From Isoetes taiwanensis (taxonomy: Eukaryota; Streptophyta; Lycopodiopsida; Isoetales; Isoetaceae), in contig JAJEKV010000072.1 in the NCBI GenBank assembly GCA_021234155.1, forward strand, positions 6,619,040 through 6,683,039: DNA of 64,000 nucleotides, written 5' to 3'. The position numbers were made by a program, and so were the translations under genes. The notes below the pieces were generated by a model. The model made no database searches. It was not told the DNA's origin and was given only the letters and a program-made list of their open reading frames with translations. This document shows, in pieces, positions 1 to 11,661 of the stretch. The number at the start of each line of letters is the position of its first letter. Position 1 is the stretch's first letter.

Positions 1-721
1 TGATTCAGCCATAATAGTTAACTCAAATTTCGGGCATATTTCTGAAAAAACCATGGCATAAGGGGTAAGGCCTAGTGTAATTTTTGTTAAACTCTGTGGC
101 GTGCTGTGGTAATAGTAAATGATGATTTAAGGCATACAAGTAATGGGGCTCAAACTGCCAGCAGGTATGAATACAATCCTTATTACATTTTGTAATCGGA
201 TATTTATGTAAGAGACAGCTATCTACCTTATTTTCAAATGAAAAATAAAGTACTGGAACGGCTTTATATAGTTATCATGGCTTCACATAGGTACTATCAT
301 AAGTGTATCCTTAAATCTGGCTAAGAATGTGATTGTTTTACTGCAATAAAGTGGATTTAGGGAATAGTCTCCAGATATATGAGATATAGTGGATATTTTA
401 TGTTGAATGATAAGAAAAGAGCAGGATAATGACATAAATATGCTGAAGAAAAGGTCAAACTCTTACTGTTATAGGCAGCCAGAAATATTGCTGTTTGAAG
501 GAGTATATTAAATAGAGACATATGTTCTTATAGGTCGAAAGCTGAAAAGAAGCATTCCTTATATGCTAAATGATAAACAGTGACTGCAAAAAATACCTTC
601 GTAATAAGGACTATAGTGATAAATTAAAAAAGGAAATACATGGTTTGCATTAAAGTTGCAGGACATGCAAATGGATCTATGACTTTAAAATTTCCTTTTG
701 TTTCTTTTGTTAAAAAAGCAA
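1..721 (+). repeat. 5' direct repeat of RT element copy A (LTR/pseudo-LTR-like)
   Basis: This segment recurs at 10925-11661. By eye the two differ by three substitutions and one 13-nt indel, so they are more than 99% identical. The repeat contains the first codons of ORF1 (ATG at 640 and at 11579) and ends inside that ORF, where the copies abruptly differ. The unit may start before the window, because position 1 falls inside the repeat. Long direct repeats that overlap the 5' coding start are known from the tandem pseudo-LTR layout of Penelope-like elements. A segmental duplication or gene conversion of the 5' end is the alternative. Confidence 0.85.
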
Positions 722-1109
722 GTTATGGTCGGTTGCATGCATGTGCATGTAACTAACAGTTATAAAGCCACAAAATTTGAAGACCTATTTCTTTTTGCTT
801 TTATTTGAGAAATATGACAAAGAACTTTAAAGAAGGCAGAAAAGTTCCTATTGGTTGCATGCAAGTGCAGATATAGATTGTAAATCTTTATGCATGCAAA
901 CATATCTTAGTCTATGTATCTTTATTTAAAAATAAAAAAGGATGGCTGTGTAGACTAATAGACCAACACGATTTAATATGGTTATTGACTGGTCTGCATG
1001 TAATTTAAAGATTGCATGATATTGGGTCTTCACGTAATTGAGGATCTTTACATGTTTTTCTTTAAAGGAGACTGAAAGGTGGCTGCGTACAGACCCACAT
1101 AAACCATTA

Positions 1110-1721
1110 ACACAAACCATTAACATCCAACATATAAAAATTAAATTCCCCAACACATAACAACCAACACATAACAACATTGACATTAACAACCAACACA
1201 TAACTACCATTGACATTAATTAACACAACCATTGGGTCCAACACATTTAAATTAAAATCCCCCTTAAACCCCCTTTGGTTTGGGTGCATATTCACACGGG
1301 GGGTGACTCTGGGCAACGAGAGCTGTTGGATAGGCATATTCACCCCTTATTCCTTAATCTATACCGTACGTAAAGTTCCTCGTTTGTGGGGTATGCAAGT
1401 ACAAAATTTGCTATACTGTATAACAAGATTCGCAAAATACTATAAGATTTCAAGCGGAATACTATATGGTGTTGATTTCGTACGTGCAAAATACAATTAT
1501 GAGGGCTCTCGCTGCCCTACGTCACCCTCCGTGTGAATATGCACCCAAACCAAAGGGGGTTTAAGGGGGATTTTAATTTAAATGTGTTGGACCCAATGGT
1601 TGTGTTAATTAATGTCAATGGTAGTTATGTGTTGGTTGTTAATGTCAATGGTTGTTATGTGTTGGTTGTTATGTGTTGGGGAATTTAATTTTTATATGTT
1701 GGATGTTAATGGTTTGTGTTA
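1110..1721. mobile_element. Foldback element with long inverted arms (FB1)
   Basis: Left arm ~1110-1322 and right arm ~1504-1721 are near-perfect inverted complements around a ~180 bp centre. The outer part of the arms is made of short iterations of CAACACATAACAAC and TTGACATTAA. The inner part carries CCTTAAACCCCCTTTGG and GTGCATATTCACACGG. The right side is followed by a GGCCCCTTCGGGGCC palindrome (about 1737-1751). A truncated relative lies at 6991-7305. No transposase is present; this is a non-autonomous foldback/MITE-like element. Confidence 0.8.
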
Positions 1722-2435
1722 CAAAAAATTTTTTTTGGCCCCTTCGGGGCCTTAGGGACGTCACCCCACCCCCCCTGGTGTGACAAAAATTTTAGAATTC
1801 AAACCAGAAAAAAACTAGAATTCATTTGAGGCTTTCATCATCTGTAGCTTTTGAATTTGATCACAATAAAACAAATAGAACATAAGTAAAAGTTACCATA
1901 CCGCTACAACTATTTCTCTTTCACAATGACACCATTGTTTATCAATCCATATGATTTTGGATGCTCCATCTCTAGCTTAAAGATAATGCATGATTCACCT
2001 TATGGTTCGATTAAAGTTCCAAACCTACAATATAAATGCATACTTGTGGCCACTGTTTGACTGATCTGCATGACATGGAAAAGGGCGTGGAATAATCCAC
2101 CTGTTGTGTGCATAAGAATCTGTTTGTTGATTGAAGCTAAAGGCTGGCTGCTATGAACAATCCGGCAGCCAGGAATATCCAAGAGTTGGAAGCAAACAGA
2201 GGGCCTAAACTGTAAACTCTTTTTGAATTTGCAGCAAATCTTAGGAAGGAAACAAAAGGGGGTTTTGCAGCACTACATTGTAGAATCAGGAAATCAATAC
2301 CTTGTAAAAAAAAACATTATGCTAACTGAAGAAACATTAAAAAACAAATACCTTTGTAAGTGTGAGCAAAAAATCCATCTCGTGGTAGTAAAATCCACTC
2401 GGGCAATAAGAATCCAAGAGTGCAGTGCAAGTACA

Positions 2436-2600
2436 CATGCATATGCACACATGCACACATGCACATGCACATGCACTTGCACATGCAATGCACATGCATA
2501 TACATTCACATGCACATGAGCATGCACATGCACACACATGCACATGCATGTGCACATGCACATGCATACACATGCACAGTGCTCATGCACAAACACATGC
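2436..2600. repeat. CATGCA/CACATG simple-sequence repeat
   Basis: An imperfect hexanucleotide array of ACATGC/GCACAT steps, alternating purine and pyrimidine. Open frames exist here in several phases on both strands only because the repeat lacks stops. They give Met-His-Cys-Thr low-complexity peptides and are not genes. Confidence 0.85.
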
Positions 2601-4517
2601 AGAGAAAGACAACAATCCTCGGATTGTTCCAATCAACGAAAATCAACGGCCCATAAAGGTTATTATGCTACATATTATGCTACATATTGATCTTCATATA
2701 TTCTATGGGGTTTTGTTTAGAAAAAAGTTGTAAGTCTAAGGACCTGTTACCAGTAGATAGATGCACCAGACTATGATCTCTTGATCATAGGATGGAATGA
2801 TTAAGCTATGGAGGGATTGACCGAAATAGTTAGATGTGCTAGTAGGATTGTTGTCCAAACTAGTTATGTCCGGGTTTTTTTTAGACATTTCATTTCTCTA
2901 GTTTAACTGGAGTTGCATCACATCTATTGGTTTTAACAGGGACAAAGTATTTGATTCTATCTTGTACTCACAAGATGGATGATGAGGAGGCACAAGCAGA
3001 CACTGTTGAGTTTGTACCTCCTGTTTGGAATAGGGACCTTGGACCAATTGGTTATGCCACGAGCAAAATTACTTGTCCAAGCAATGCTGTGCAGACAGTA
3101 CTATGTTGCATCAAGAATCATCAGGTACACATTCAATTACTTGAAAAAGAGGCTACTAGAAAACCTGAGGAGCTCTCGGCTATCTCCCACTTGGGTTTTA
3201 ATGATTGGCTGGAGCTAGTTCCAAAGCTAAATAAGCTTGACAATGACTGGGATGAAATCAGCAAGTTTATAGACGAGATATATGCTGGTCTACCAACAAA
3301 AGTATACCACTGCACCATGGAGGAGGATACAGCCAAGAATCATTTCTTCAAAGGAGTGTTGGCTCTTGAAAAAGCCCATAAGATAAAAAAATCCAGCCTC
3401 AGTGATGTCATTATCCAAAAGACAGCACTTAGTAACGATCCAGATGATGAAGACGACCCCTTTGGGGAATCTCTGCTTTCTGAAGAAGATAAAATTGCTA
3501 TGAGCAAAAAAGGAACCAGCAGTGGTAATGGGGAGGATGATATGGATTTCAGTTTTACTTTACACAACTGTCACCTTTTTCCCATTATTTCTGAAAGGCT
3601 TGTTGAAAGCCATGCCATGTTCTGTAATCAAGGGATCTGGAGGACAACGAATTTTGGGGCCTTAGCTCCGATCAGCCGAGAATCATGGATCATGCTGGGA
3701 GGGTTAACACCCGAGCAAGAAAAAATGGCTAAGGTAGCAGCAGAAAAAATGGAGAAAATAGTGCACAGAGAGAAGTTTAAGCTGAAGATAGACCATCGTT
3801 TTTTTGATAAAAAATGTAACAAAGAATGTAAAGCAGAAACGACACATGGCGTATTCCACGATCAGGAGGGATGCATTCTATATTAAAAGGGTATGGAGAA
3901 GCATGTGCCCATATTTTAAATGTGTATGTGAACCGAGGGTTAAAGGTAATGCTTGTAAGGACAATATGACTTGGATTGACCATGCAGTGTGGTACATGTT
4001 AAACAACCTAGACTATATTTTCCCTGATATGTCGGTGGTAGCACAAATGGTGTCTATGAGAAAGTTTTTGAAGACCACTCTAAAAGAAAGCATAATTGCA
4101 TACATTTCATGTTTGGAAGTGAGAAATACACTTATTAGCATGACACTGTTGATGGCAGCAGACCCATGGGCAGACCTAAAGCTGAACTTCCCCGTATGCA
4201 AAATGGCTACTATATGCGAGAAGAGCATAAAATCAGTGTCACTGATGCAAAGTGTGGAAGCTGGATCCAGCAATGTAGCAGAAAGGAAAACGAAGCAAAT
4301 TAAACCCAGAACACCTTCTTATGGTACAGTCATGGGTTATGCCCCACCTCGGATTACAGTTCGACCAGTACAAAGTGGCTCAAGCATGGCCGATAATTCC
4401 AACATTGAGCAGATCTGCACTCCAAGTGGCATAGGAGGTTCAGTCTCTAAGCAAAAACAGGAACCTATTGTTAAGGATGGAGATGGAGTCGTCCAACAAC
4501 TCACATATGACAAATAG

Positions 4518-4823
4518 GTATGGATACCTTTATTTACAATATGCTTTTCCTGTACAAATTCATTGCTCTTTGATGATAATTTGTACTATAAATGCTCGGG
4601 TCATATAATGACACCATTAACAGATTATGTCTGGCCTTTCTAAGTTTAGAAAGCACCATATGACAAGTAGAGCTGACATGCCATTGTTCATGTCATGCTA
4701 ATACACTCCTTTCTCTTATTTTGAGAAAAAATAAAGAATAATGACCAATCCAAGATGACCATGATACCAACCAGATTATTTAATAGATATCTGCTTAATA
4801 ACATAATGTTTGACTGTGCACAG
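4518..4823 (+). other. Spacer/probable intron between ORF1 and ORF2, copy A
   Basis: ORF1 ends with TAG at 4515-4517, directly followed by GTATGG. ORF2 similarity begins right after TGTGCACAG at 4823. The spacer is 306 nt. The equivalent interval in copy B, bounded in the same way, is also 306 nt. Sequence similarity inside is weak, but boundaries and length are kept. Confidence 0.55.
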
Positions 4824-5184
4824 ATCTCTAGAACAATCACCAAGGATTGCCAAGGCAGAAATCATATGTTGGAGAATAAGGAAAAAAGTAAACGTAAAGT
4901 GGTGCACTGTTTATTTTTGTCCAAGATACTGGATAAAATCTGCATTCCAAAAATAGTGCACAGACATATGACTAAAAATCTAGGGGAGGTGGGTGAGCAG
5001 ATCATGAATATGTAGCATTATAACAGGGGGTTTTTTTTATGTTTTTGTACTGTTTTCTCTAAGGTTTTCATATGATTTGGTGGCCGTATTCATCCAGATG
5101 TACTAAAGAGTATTTCTAGAGTGCAATCTTTTGTTAGCCATTGATTTTAGAAAAGGGGGCAAATCCTGTGGTGGGGGCTTTTAG

Positions 5185-5216
5185 GGTTCTTTTTAGGGTT
5201 TTTAGGGTTGTGTAGA
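5185..5216 (+). repeat. Telomere-like TTTAGGG units (telo-box cluster)
   Basis: Three TTTTAGGG units occur within about 30 bp, separated by a few T-rich bases. TTTAGGG is the common plant telomere repeat, and the same motif occurs as a telo-box in plant promoters. Degenerate; not a telomere. Confidence 0.6.
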
Positions 5217-6990
5217 TTAGGGTCGTGGTCTTCCGTTGTTGTGGTTTAATATTAGGGCTAGCATGCATGAGCTTATTGTTGCAGGGAAAGGCTTGGTGAT
5301 TTTCAAAGGAATCCGGAAGGGAACTGCTCAAATGACTAGAATATGAACGACAGAGTTTCTTCCAGACCTATGACATGGAGGGAAACGAGTTTGGGCCATG
5401 TAACTTACCTTGTCAATGAAATAGCCGCTGCCCTGTAATCGTTGTTTTGTTCGGATCATATTGCAGAGAAATCGGCGTGAGACAAGGCTTGTATGGTAGT
5501 GGCGGATGGTTGTGCTTAGGCCATTCTGCAAGCTTAAACCTGAGAAATGGAAGCTTGGCCATGGTTTGAAGATTCACGCCTTCGTTACACCCGAGAGGAA
5601 GAAGCCCCCATTTTTTTTTTCATTGCAGCGCCTCCCTTTTTGTGAAATGGAATCACAATCCAAGACTTGTGATTTGCCCAAACTGTGCTTGAATTCTGCT
5701 CTAGCTCCATGTCCCAAGCTCGTGGTGTTGAAATATTCTCGCAACCGAATCTCGAATTCCAAAACAAAGTTCTCATTGTGATTGCCATTAGTTCTTGAGC
5801 TATCTTTGGAGATAGCCGTTGGGGCTTCACCGACATCCACTTGCAGCCGGCATTCTATTTTGCAGGGAATATCGCACAGCAAGCATCTGTGGGTTATGCT
5901 TTCGAGAATACCTCTGCACCCAGCAGATCAAGTGAGTGGATTGGACCCTGCTTCTCTGGCTGCTTCTCTGGATTTGAAGATGGGAGGAGGAAAAATTGCA
6001 TCTCAGTGTGCACGTACGTGTTTGCTAATTAGCTTATAAAACGCTTTGTTTTTTTCTTTCATTTGTTCAATCGTTCTTTTTGGTTACTTGATTATTTGCC
6101 TGCTTCAATATTGCCTTTCCAGATGCAGCTGTTGGCATCTACGGTGAGCTCCAAAGAAGGTTTGCACCAAGTCATTCATATGTGTATTAGAAATAAATCG
6201 GTGTTTTGACTAATTTTCTGTACCAATTTACTTCTGGGGTTAGTCAGCGGACATTGCTATACAAATGGGAAGCATGTGGACAGCCAAAGATTGCGCAGGT
6301 TCAGACCATCCCATCTAGCCCATTATTATCAGGAATGATATTAGAATGAAAGCTGAAAAAGCTGGTCTACCAACATTCACAAGATTCATGCAGCCGCATA
6401 CGTTTTGTATTTGAAGTGATTATGCATGACATGTTGGAGCTCGTATTCCTAACAAGTATAATGAGAAACTATAGTCTGTCACTGCCCTGATCAAGCTTTA
6501 CAAGATTTGTTGATGAAACGCGATATGCAATAACTATAACTGGATTGTATCGTGCTAATTTTTGCATTATGCTTTTCAACTCCAATATATTAGGCCACAA
6601 TTGTGCTACATATCCAGTAAGTGTAGCTTTCATTATTTCTTTGCAAATAAATGGATGATATTAATTGAATTCTTGTTTGTTCTCCTAAGACATATTTTAT
6701 GCAAGAATGAAGCTTCAAACACTCTATTTTGCTCCAATTGACCAGCCCTGTTATGTTATGTAGCACTGTAAACAACTCACATCATGATGGATGGTTAACT
6801 CTGGGTTCAAATTCCAGACCAAAGCTATCGCTCCACCCAGGAATTTCATACACATGAATTGGATGCATAACTATTCCAAAAATTGCAGTTGCTCTTCTCA
6901 TTATGTATTCTAAATGTACACTTGTTTTGTTTTGTTTTGCTTATATTCACAACATCAACTCATCCAAGTGTCATGTAACGTTGTTTGTTT

Positions 6991-7305
6991 TTGGCCCCGA
7001 AGGGGCAAAAAAAAATTTTAACGTATAATACAAACCATTACATTACACGCATTAAAATTAAATTCCCCCTTAAACCCCCTTTTGTTTGGGTGCATATTCA
7101 CACGGGGGGTGACGTAGGGCAGCGAGAGCCCTTATAATTATGTTTTGCACGTACAAAATCAACACCATATAGTATATTTCCTGAAATCTTATAGTATTTT
7201 GTAAATCTTGTTATATAGTATAACAAATTTTGTACATCCATACCCCACAAACGAGGAACTTTGTGTACGGTGTAGATTAAGGAATAAGGGGCGAATATGC
7301 CTATC
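6991..7305 (-). mobile_element. Truncated foldback element (FB2), relative of FB1 in opposite orientation
   Basis: It starts with GGCCCCGAAGGGGC at ~6993, followed by an A-run and the ACAAACCATTA arm. It then has CCTTAAACCCCCTTTT, GTGCATATTCACACGG and the ~180 bp centre seen in FB1. It ends at the sequence equivalent to the FB1 centre GGATAGG, so one arm is missing. A ~66-codon open frame in the centre is shared with FB1 (shared GVDFVRAK and KVPRLWGM), but substitutions look unconstrained. Confidence 0.75.
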
Positions 7306-9240
7306 CTGGAGATACACTGAAAGCTTGAAAGAAATAAGCTACAAACCATATTACATTTTTGCACAAGACATTGAAGCAGTATGTCCATGCAGTAATCCAA
7401 GCTTAAGGGAATTTATAGATCCCAAGATTGGGCATATCAGGACTACAAATCTCAAAATTGTTAAAAGCAGAATTCTTAGGAACCTTTTTAGTAAAGGACT
7501 TGGACATATTCCGGACAGGCCACTGATATGGAGAGACTTGAAAGCAGAATTAAGAAAAATCTGTGATGCCATATTTGAGTGGCACAAATATCAATTCCCA
7601 GATATTTGTGAAAATGATAAGATTGATGTTATTAATGGTATATTAGAGCAAGCTGGCTCTGAAATTAAAGAGGCATGTGAAAAAAGTAAATCTATAAAGT
7701 TCCCACTAAATGACCCTACGGTCATAAAAAAATATGGAGTGGCTGACTAAAAACCTATACATTTCTGGGGTGGATAAAGCATCCAATAACCCGTCCTTCA
7801 TATGCCCAAAACACATAAAGGACATGGCCTTTAAGAGGCTGGACAGTGAGGATTTTATGCCATTAGGAAGTGAGAAGGAAAATCTGATACAGGACCTTAA
7901 TAGGACCATTGAAGAATATATCAAAGGCATACCGCATTTTTCTAATAAACTACCTTATCTCTTGGGCTTATTTAAAGCCCACAAATCAGAGTATAGATGG
8001 ATAACTAATGCCCATGGCACCCTGTATACGGAATTAGCACAAATCATTACGGTGGTACTTAATGAAATGCTGAACTTATGGCCTGAGGTATCTAAAGATT
8101 TATGTGCCAATATCAGCACATTTGTGGGCAGCAAATTAAATGTGAACTGGATTATTAACTCGGTTTATGATGTAGCAATAAATTTACCCACCAGGATTGA
8201 GGAAGTGTATGTGGCAGACATTACCAAACGCTACGAGAGCATTCCATTACTCGGGGATCATGGTATTTGCAATACTAGTGAAAAGGTAATCCATGCGACC
8301 TGGAATTATATGAAAAATAAAAATCAGAAATTTGAACTATGGATCAAGCATTCCAGTGGGTAATGTAACTACTAAATGGTTTAAGGCTGCCCCAAAGAGA
8401 AAATGCTGGTCTATGATGAGCAGAAAAAAGTTTATTACCATTAACAATTGGTTGTTAGCTAATTGCTATGTCCAAATGGGGAAAGGGATTTGGCAGCAGG
8501 TCAAGGGTATCCCAATGGGATTCTCCTGTAGCCCTAATTGGTGCAATATTTATCTTGCATGGTTCGAATTGGATTTCATCAGAAATTTAGCAAGGCAGGG
8601 GAGATTTGAGGAAGTTAAAAAATTTAAATATGTATTCCGTTATATGGATGATCTTCTCGCCATTAACTGTCCTAATATTAAGAGCTTCCTTAATAAAGAT
8701 GGACTGGAAAACGGACAAGAATTACAAATATATGACCTCAGTATACTGGACATTAAGGAAGAAACTGGATATACAGAATTTGCACCTGGAATACATTGTG
8801 GTAGCCATGCAAACTTTCTTAATATGACGATACAAGTATTTGACAGAACATTAGGCATATTTCAGACAGTGAAATATGATAAAAGGCTAGCACTACCCTT
8901 TAATTCTATAAGGTTTGTGCATGCATGCAAACAAGCAGCCATATTTCCAAGCCAGGAATGTGGTCATCTCACAGATTATGCCATGTCTATACGTAAACTC
9001 TAATCCCAGCAAAGCAGCAAAAGATATTATGGAGTTGGTACAACAGTTTGTCTCCAACGGATTTGATGAAGCTGGTATGAAGAAAAGAATTGTCAAGTAT
9101 ATTAAAGCCGCTGATTTCCACGAATCAAATTTGACATCAACGTCCTGCTAGAAATGATCAAAGAATACTAAAGGTACGCCTATGATTTTACTTGGTAATT
9201 GGATATTGTTTCTAATATAATAAACATTCTGGAGCAAACT

Positions 9241-9300
9241 ATAGGGTTGTAAAAGACCCCTACTGTAACAAGTAGGGGTCTGCTCACCCTATAAGTTACA
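9241..9300 (+). ncRNA. Conserved hairpin RNA element downstream of RT, copy A
   Basis: A perfect 11-bp stem (AGACCCCTACT / AGTAGGGGTCT) with loop GTAACA lies at 9254-9281. It is enclosed by a second helix (AACTATAGGGT with ACCCTATAAGTT). The same inner hairpin occurs in copy B at 15642-15668, at the same place after the RT stop. In both copies GGAGGTAGG followed by a T-run comes about 70-80 nt later. The strict conservation in otherwise diverged intergenic DNA argues for an RNA function such as processing, priming or termination. Not a hammerhead ribozyme by eye. Confidence 0.6.
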
Positions 9301-9768
9301 GTGTTAAAAGTTTTTCCTTTTTTGAAAAATACAGGGGTCTTATATAACCTTACGGCAGGAGGTAGGGTTTTTTTTATAATAATGATCTGCATATTCCATG
9401 TTTTGGGAGAAGCAATTATATTGGAAGGGTACAAACCTGACGGTTGTAATAACCAAATTAGACAGTGCTCAAAATAATGTTTAAACATAATAAGGTCTCT
9501 TCTTTAGTACTTGGGTTCTTTTTGGAAAGAAAATGAAAACTAACTTAAGTTATTAAGTATAGACAATGACCAAGTAGTTGATATAACTATGATATTATTC
9601 AGTCTCTCAATTCATAAAATTTAATGGATAAAATATGTCGCCGTAATAATTTATGGTCTAAGCTAGGGTTTGGACCAAGAAAGTAAAGCCAAGCCTCGAT
9701 CCTTAATTGTGCTGGGCAGACCTCGTAAGACCCAAATATTGTGTAGGATTCTGGCAGACAGCTGACCC

Positions 9769-10098
9769 ATGGGATTTAATTCGGATGGCTGGTCCGGAAG
9801 CCATAGTTCTGAGGAGGAGTTTTCACTTGATACAGAGACGGAGAGAGAGCTCCTATGGTGCAGAAACTCTGAAAAACTTGATAAATTAAGTATGAATAGA
9901 AGAGGGGCTGGTCGAGGCTTTGATTCTAAGCGAAGCTTTGAGGATAACAAAGCTGGCTATATGGCTAAAAGGGGTGGAGGGTTTAATCGAAACCCTGGAG
10001 GATATTACAGAGGCAATAGCAATAGTGAGCTGTACGTGCCTGAGACACAATCAAATGAAGACGACATGGGCTCTGATAATGAAGACTTACAGGTATAA
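9769..10098 (+). CDS. ORF3 of copy A: acidic, Arg/Gly-rich small protein
   Basis: A 109-codon frame starts at ATG 9769, just after an AG acceptor-like site (GACAG, 9761). The N third is acidic and Ser-rich (SSEEEF, TETERE). The middle carries RGAGRGFDSKRSF, then RGGGFNRNPGG and YYRG, an RGG-type nucleic-acid-binding composition. The C end is acidic (ETQSNEDD). A donor-like CAG|GTATAA overlaps the last codons. Copy B encodes a related protein with the same order of features. Function unknown; an RNA-binding partner of the RT is plausible. Confidence 0.6.
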   Translation: MGFNSDGWSGSHSSEEEFSLDTETERELLWCRNSEKLDKLSMNRRGAGRGFDSKRSFEDNKAGYMAKRGGGFNRNPGGYYRGNSNSELYVPETQSNEDDMGSDNEDLQV

Positions 10099-10710
10099 AA
10101 TATGCTAGTTATCTCTGCATAAATATGGCCTTTCCTGCCCTAGATACATGGTACAGGTTTAATTCATAAGGCCAGACCTGGCGTTGGATTGAACCTATGA
10201 TTATGGATTGCAAGGTATGATGTTTGAATAAAGGGAAAGCTTAAGCTATCTAAGCACTAAAAGATGATACAAGGGCAGCATAATGGCTAGGCTGTAGCAT
10301 TTTAAATAAGTCTCTGATTCTTTAGATGAGAGATTTAAAGATAAGGAGAGTATAAGCAGATTGCCTTGCGGATTGGAGCACTAAAGTTGGTTACAAAAAT
10401 AGTTTAAATGCTGGAATATAAGATCTTAAATAGATCTTGGTTTTGTAAAATAGATTAACGAATTCCTAAGCCTATTCCTAACCATATGAATAGAAAATCG
10501 GCCAATAAAAGTCATATGGGTACAGCCTAAAGGCCAGCTATGTATAACAGTCTGAAATACTTGTAGTGAATTAGTGTTCTAATTCAATGTAGTTTAGATA
10601 CGTTGCATATGATTAGGAAGGGATTCTGGTTGTGAATTGTATTGTTACTGTTTGTTGTTATTGTTTGATGTACTATTTAGACTGTACATAATTAGTAGAT
10701 GATCGGACAT

Positions 10711-10863
10711 CAAGAGCAAAGGGTACATTAGGTGATGGGCGAAGAGCCAAGAATCACCTGATGTACCTTTTGGCCCTTGGGTCGTTACCGAGTCTATCGC
10801 TAACGTTCTCATGATTGGCTGCAGGTACGTGGTGATTCTTCTCCTAATGTATCTTCTTTGCTG
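10711..10863 (+). ncRNA. Structured RNA-like element with alternative folds, copy A
   Basis: A local hairpin pairs about 10711-10737 with 10752-10776 around the apical GGCGAAGAGCC. Alternatively, the 5' strand pairs with a distal segment: TACATTAGG (10724) with CCTAATGTA (10843), and AAGAATCACC (10749) with GGTGATTCTT (10831). Copy B keeps both pairings with compensating base changes. The element sits downstream of ORF3, ~60 nt before the next direct repeat. It may be a 3' end or priming structure, or a regulatory RNA of the element. Confidence 0.65.
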
Positions 10864-10924
10864 TTATGGTGTCTGGTCGATCGAAATGGATGTACAGGTC
10901 TAAGATAGTTACAGTAACTTATGG

Positions 10925-11661
10925 ACTGATTCAGCCATAATAGTTAACTCAAATTTCGGGCATATTTCTGAAAAAACCATGGCATAAGGTACTTACTTAT
11001 AGGGTAAGGCCTAGTGTAATTTTTGTTAAACTCTGTGGCGTGCTGTGGTAATAGTAAATGATGATTTAAGACATACAAGTAATGGGGCTCAAACTGCCAG
11101 CAGGTATGAATACAATCCTTATTACATTTTGTAATCGGATATTTATGTAAGAGACAGCTATCTACCTTATTTTCAAATGAAATATAAAGTACTGGAACGG
11201 CTTTATATAGTTATCATGGCTTCACATAGGTACTATCATAAGTGTATCCTTAAATCTGGCTAAGAATGTGATTGTTTTACTGCAATAAAGTGGATTTAGG
11301 GAATAGTCTCCAGATATATGAGATATAGTGGATATTTTATGTTGAATGATAAGAAAAGAGCAGGATAATGACATAAATATGCTGAAGAAAAGGTCAAACT
11401 CTTACTGTTATAGGCAGCCAGAAATATTGCTGTTTGAAGGAGTATATTAAATAGAGACATATGTTCTTATAGGTCGAAAGCTGAAAAGAAGCATTCCTTA
11501 TATGCTAAATGATAAACAGTGACTGCAAAAAATACCTTCGTAATAAGGACTATAGTGAAAAATTAAAAAAGGAAATACATGGTTTGCATTAAAGTTGCAG
11601 GACATGCAAATGGATCTATGACTTTAAAATTTCCTTTTGTTTCTTTTGTTAAAAAAGCCCA
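10925..11661 (+). repeat. 5' direct repeat of RT element copy B
   Basis: Almost identical to 1-721, with an extra 13 nt near 10988. Here the repeat leads without interruption into ORF1 of copy B, so this is the natural junction. It separates the 3' end of copy A from the body of copy B. Confidence 0.85.

Larger units (their letters stand above)
722..2939 (+). other. Intron-like insertion in ORF1 of copy A
   Basis: Copy B has no counterpart of these 2.2 kb: its ORF1 reads straight through. The insertion begins with GTTATG and ends with a pyrimidine-containing TTTTAACAG. Removing it restores the frame with phase 1. It carries a foldback element (1110-1721), a CATGCA-type repeat (2436-2600) and otherwise no convincing gene. 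It could be an intron gained or enlarged by transposons in A, or a chance arrangement around an insertion. Confidence 0.5.
640..4517 (+). pseudogene. ORF1 of RT element copy A, Cys/His-rich protein, split and frameshifted
   Basis: The reading frame starts at ATG 640 in the direct repeat and runs to 721. It can continue in frame from 2940 if 722-2939 (GT...AG) is removed: the join reads KKARTKY, against KKAQEKY in copy B. The body (2940-4517) aligns with copy B ORF1 throughout. Shared blocks include PPVWN, NAVQT, FCNQGIWRT, NFGALAPI, MCPYFKCVCEP and NMTW. An acidic stretch lies near the middle and a Pro/Ser-rich tail at the C end. An ~11-nt deletion relative to B near 3826 shifts the frame, so copy A is disrupted. 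The Cys/His cluster (CNK..C, CPYFKCVC, GN.CK) suggests metal or nucleic-acid binding, but I recognise no family. Gag-like or other accessory roles are only guesses. Confidence 0.7.
5014..7305 (+). other. Insertion splitting ORF2 of copy A
   Basis: Copy B is continuous here. The insert starts near GTAGCATTATAACAGG and ends at ..CTATCCTGGAG. A GT(5012)-AG(7309) splice would rejoin ORF2 in frame, with loss of about seven residues. It contains three TTTTAGGG units (5187-5215), short open frames around 5.5-6.0 kb that I do not recognise, AT-rich sequence at 6.0-6.95 kb with nothing identifiable, and the truncated foldback element at its right end. Confidence 0.55.
4824..9171 (+). pseudogene. ORF2 of copy A: reverse transcriptase, interrupted and frameshifted
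   Basis: This aligns with the intact copy B RT in four pieces: 4824-5012 (N end), 7304-7735, 7735-8360, and 8360-9171. A conserved Met lies at 4866. Recognisable motifs are GVDKASNN (~7770), NAHGT (~8010), VADITKRYESIP (~8212, motif A), GIPMGFSCSP (~8506, motif B) and YMDD (~8641, motif C). It is broken by a ~2.3 kb insertion near 5014-7305, frameshifts near 7735, 8355 and 8930, and one near the C end. The last codons before the stop (..KEY, TAA at 9169-9171) match ..MHY in B. Inactive by sequence. Some breaks might be spliced, but three single frameshifts cannot be. Confidence 0.85.

Noticed and set aside
2294-2733. Overlapping open frames on both strands
   Set aside because: They arise from the CATGCA simple repeat; Met/His/Cys/Thr low complexity, no real protein.
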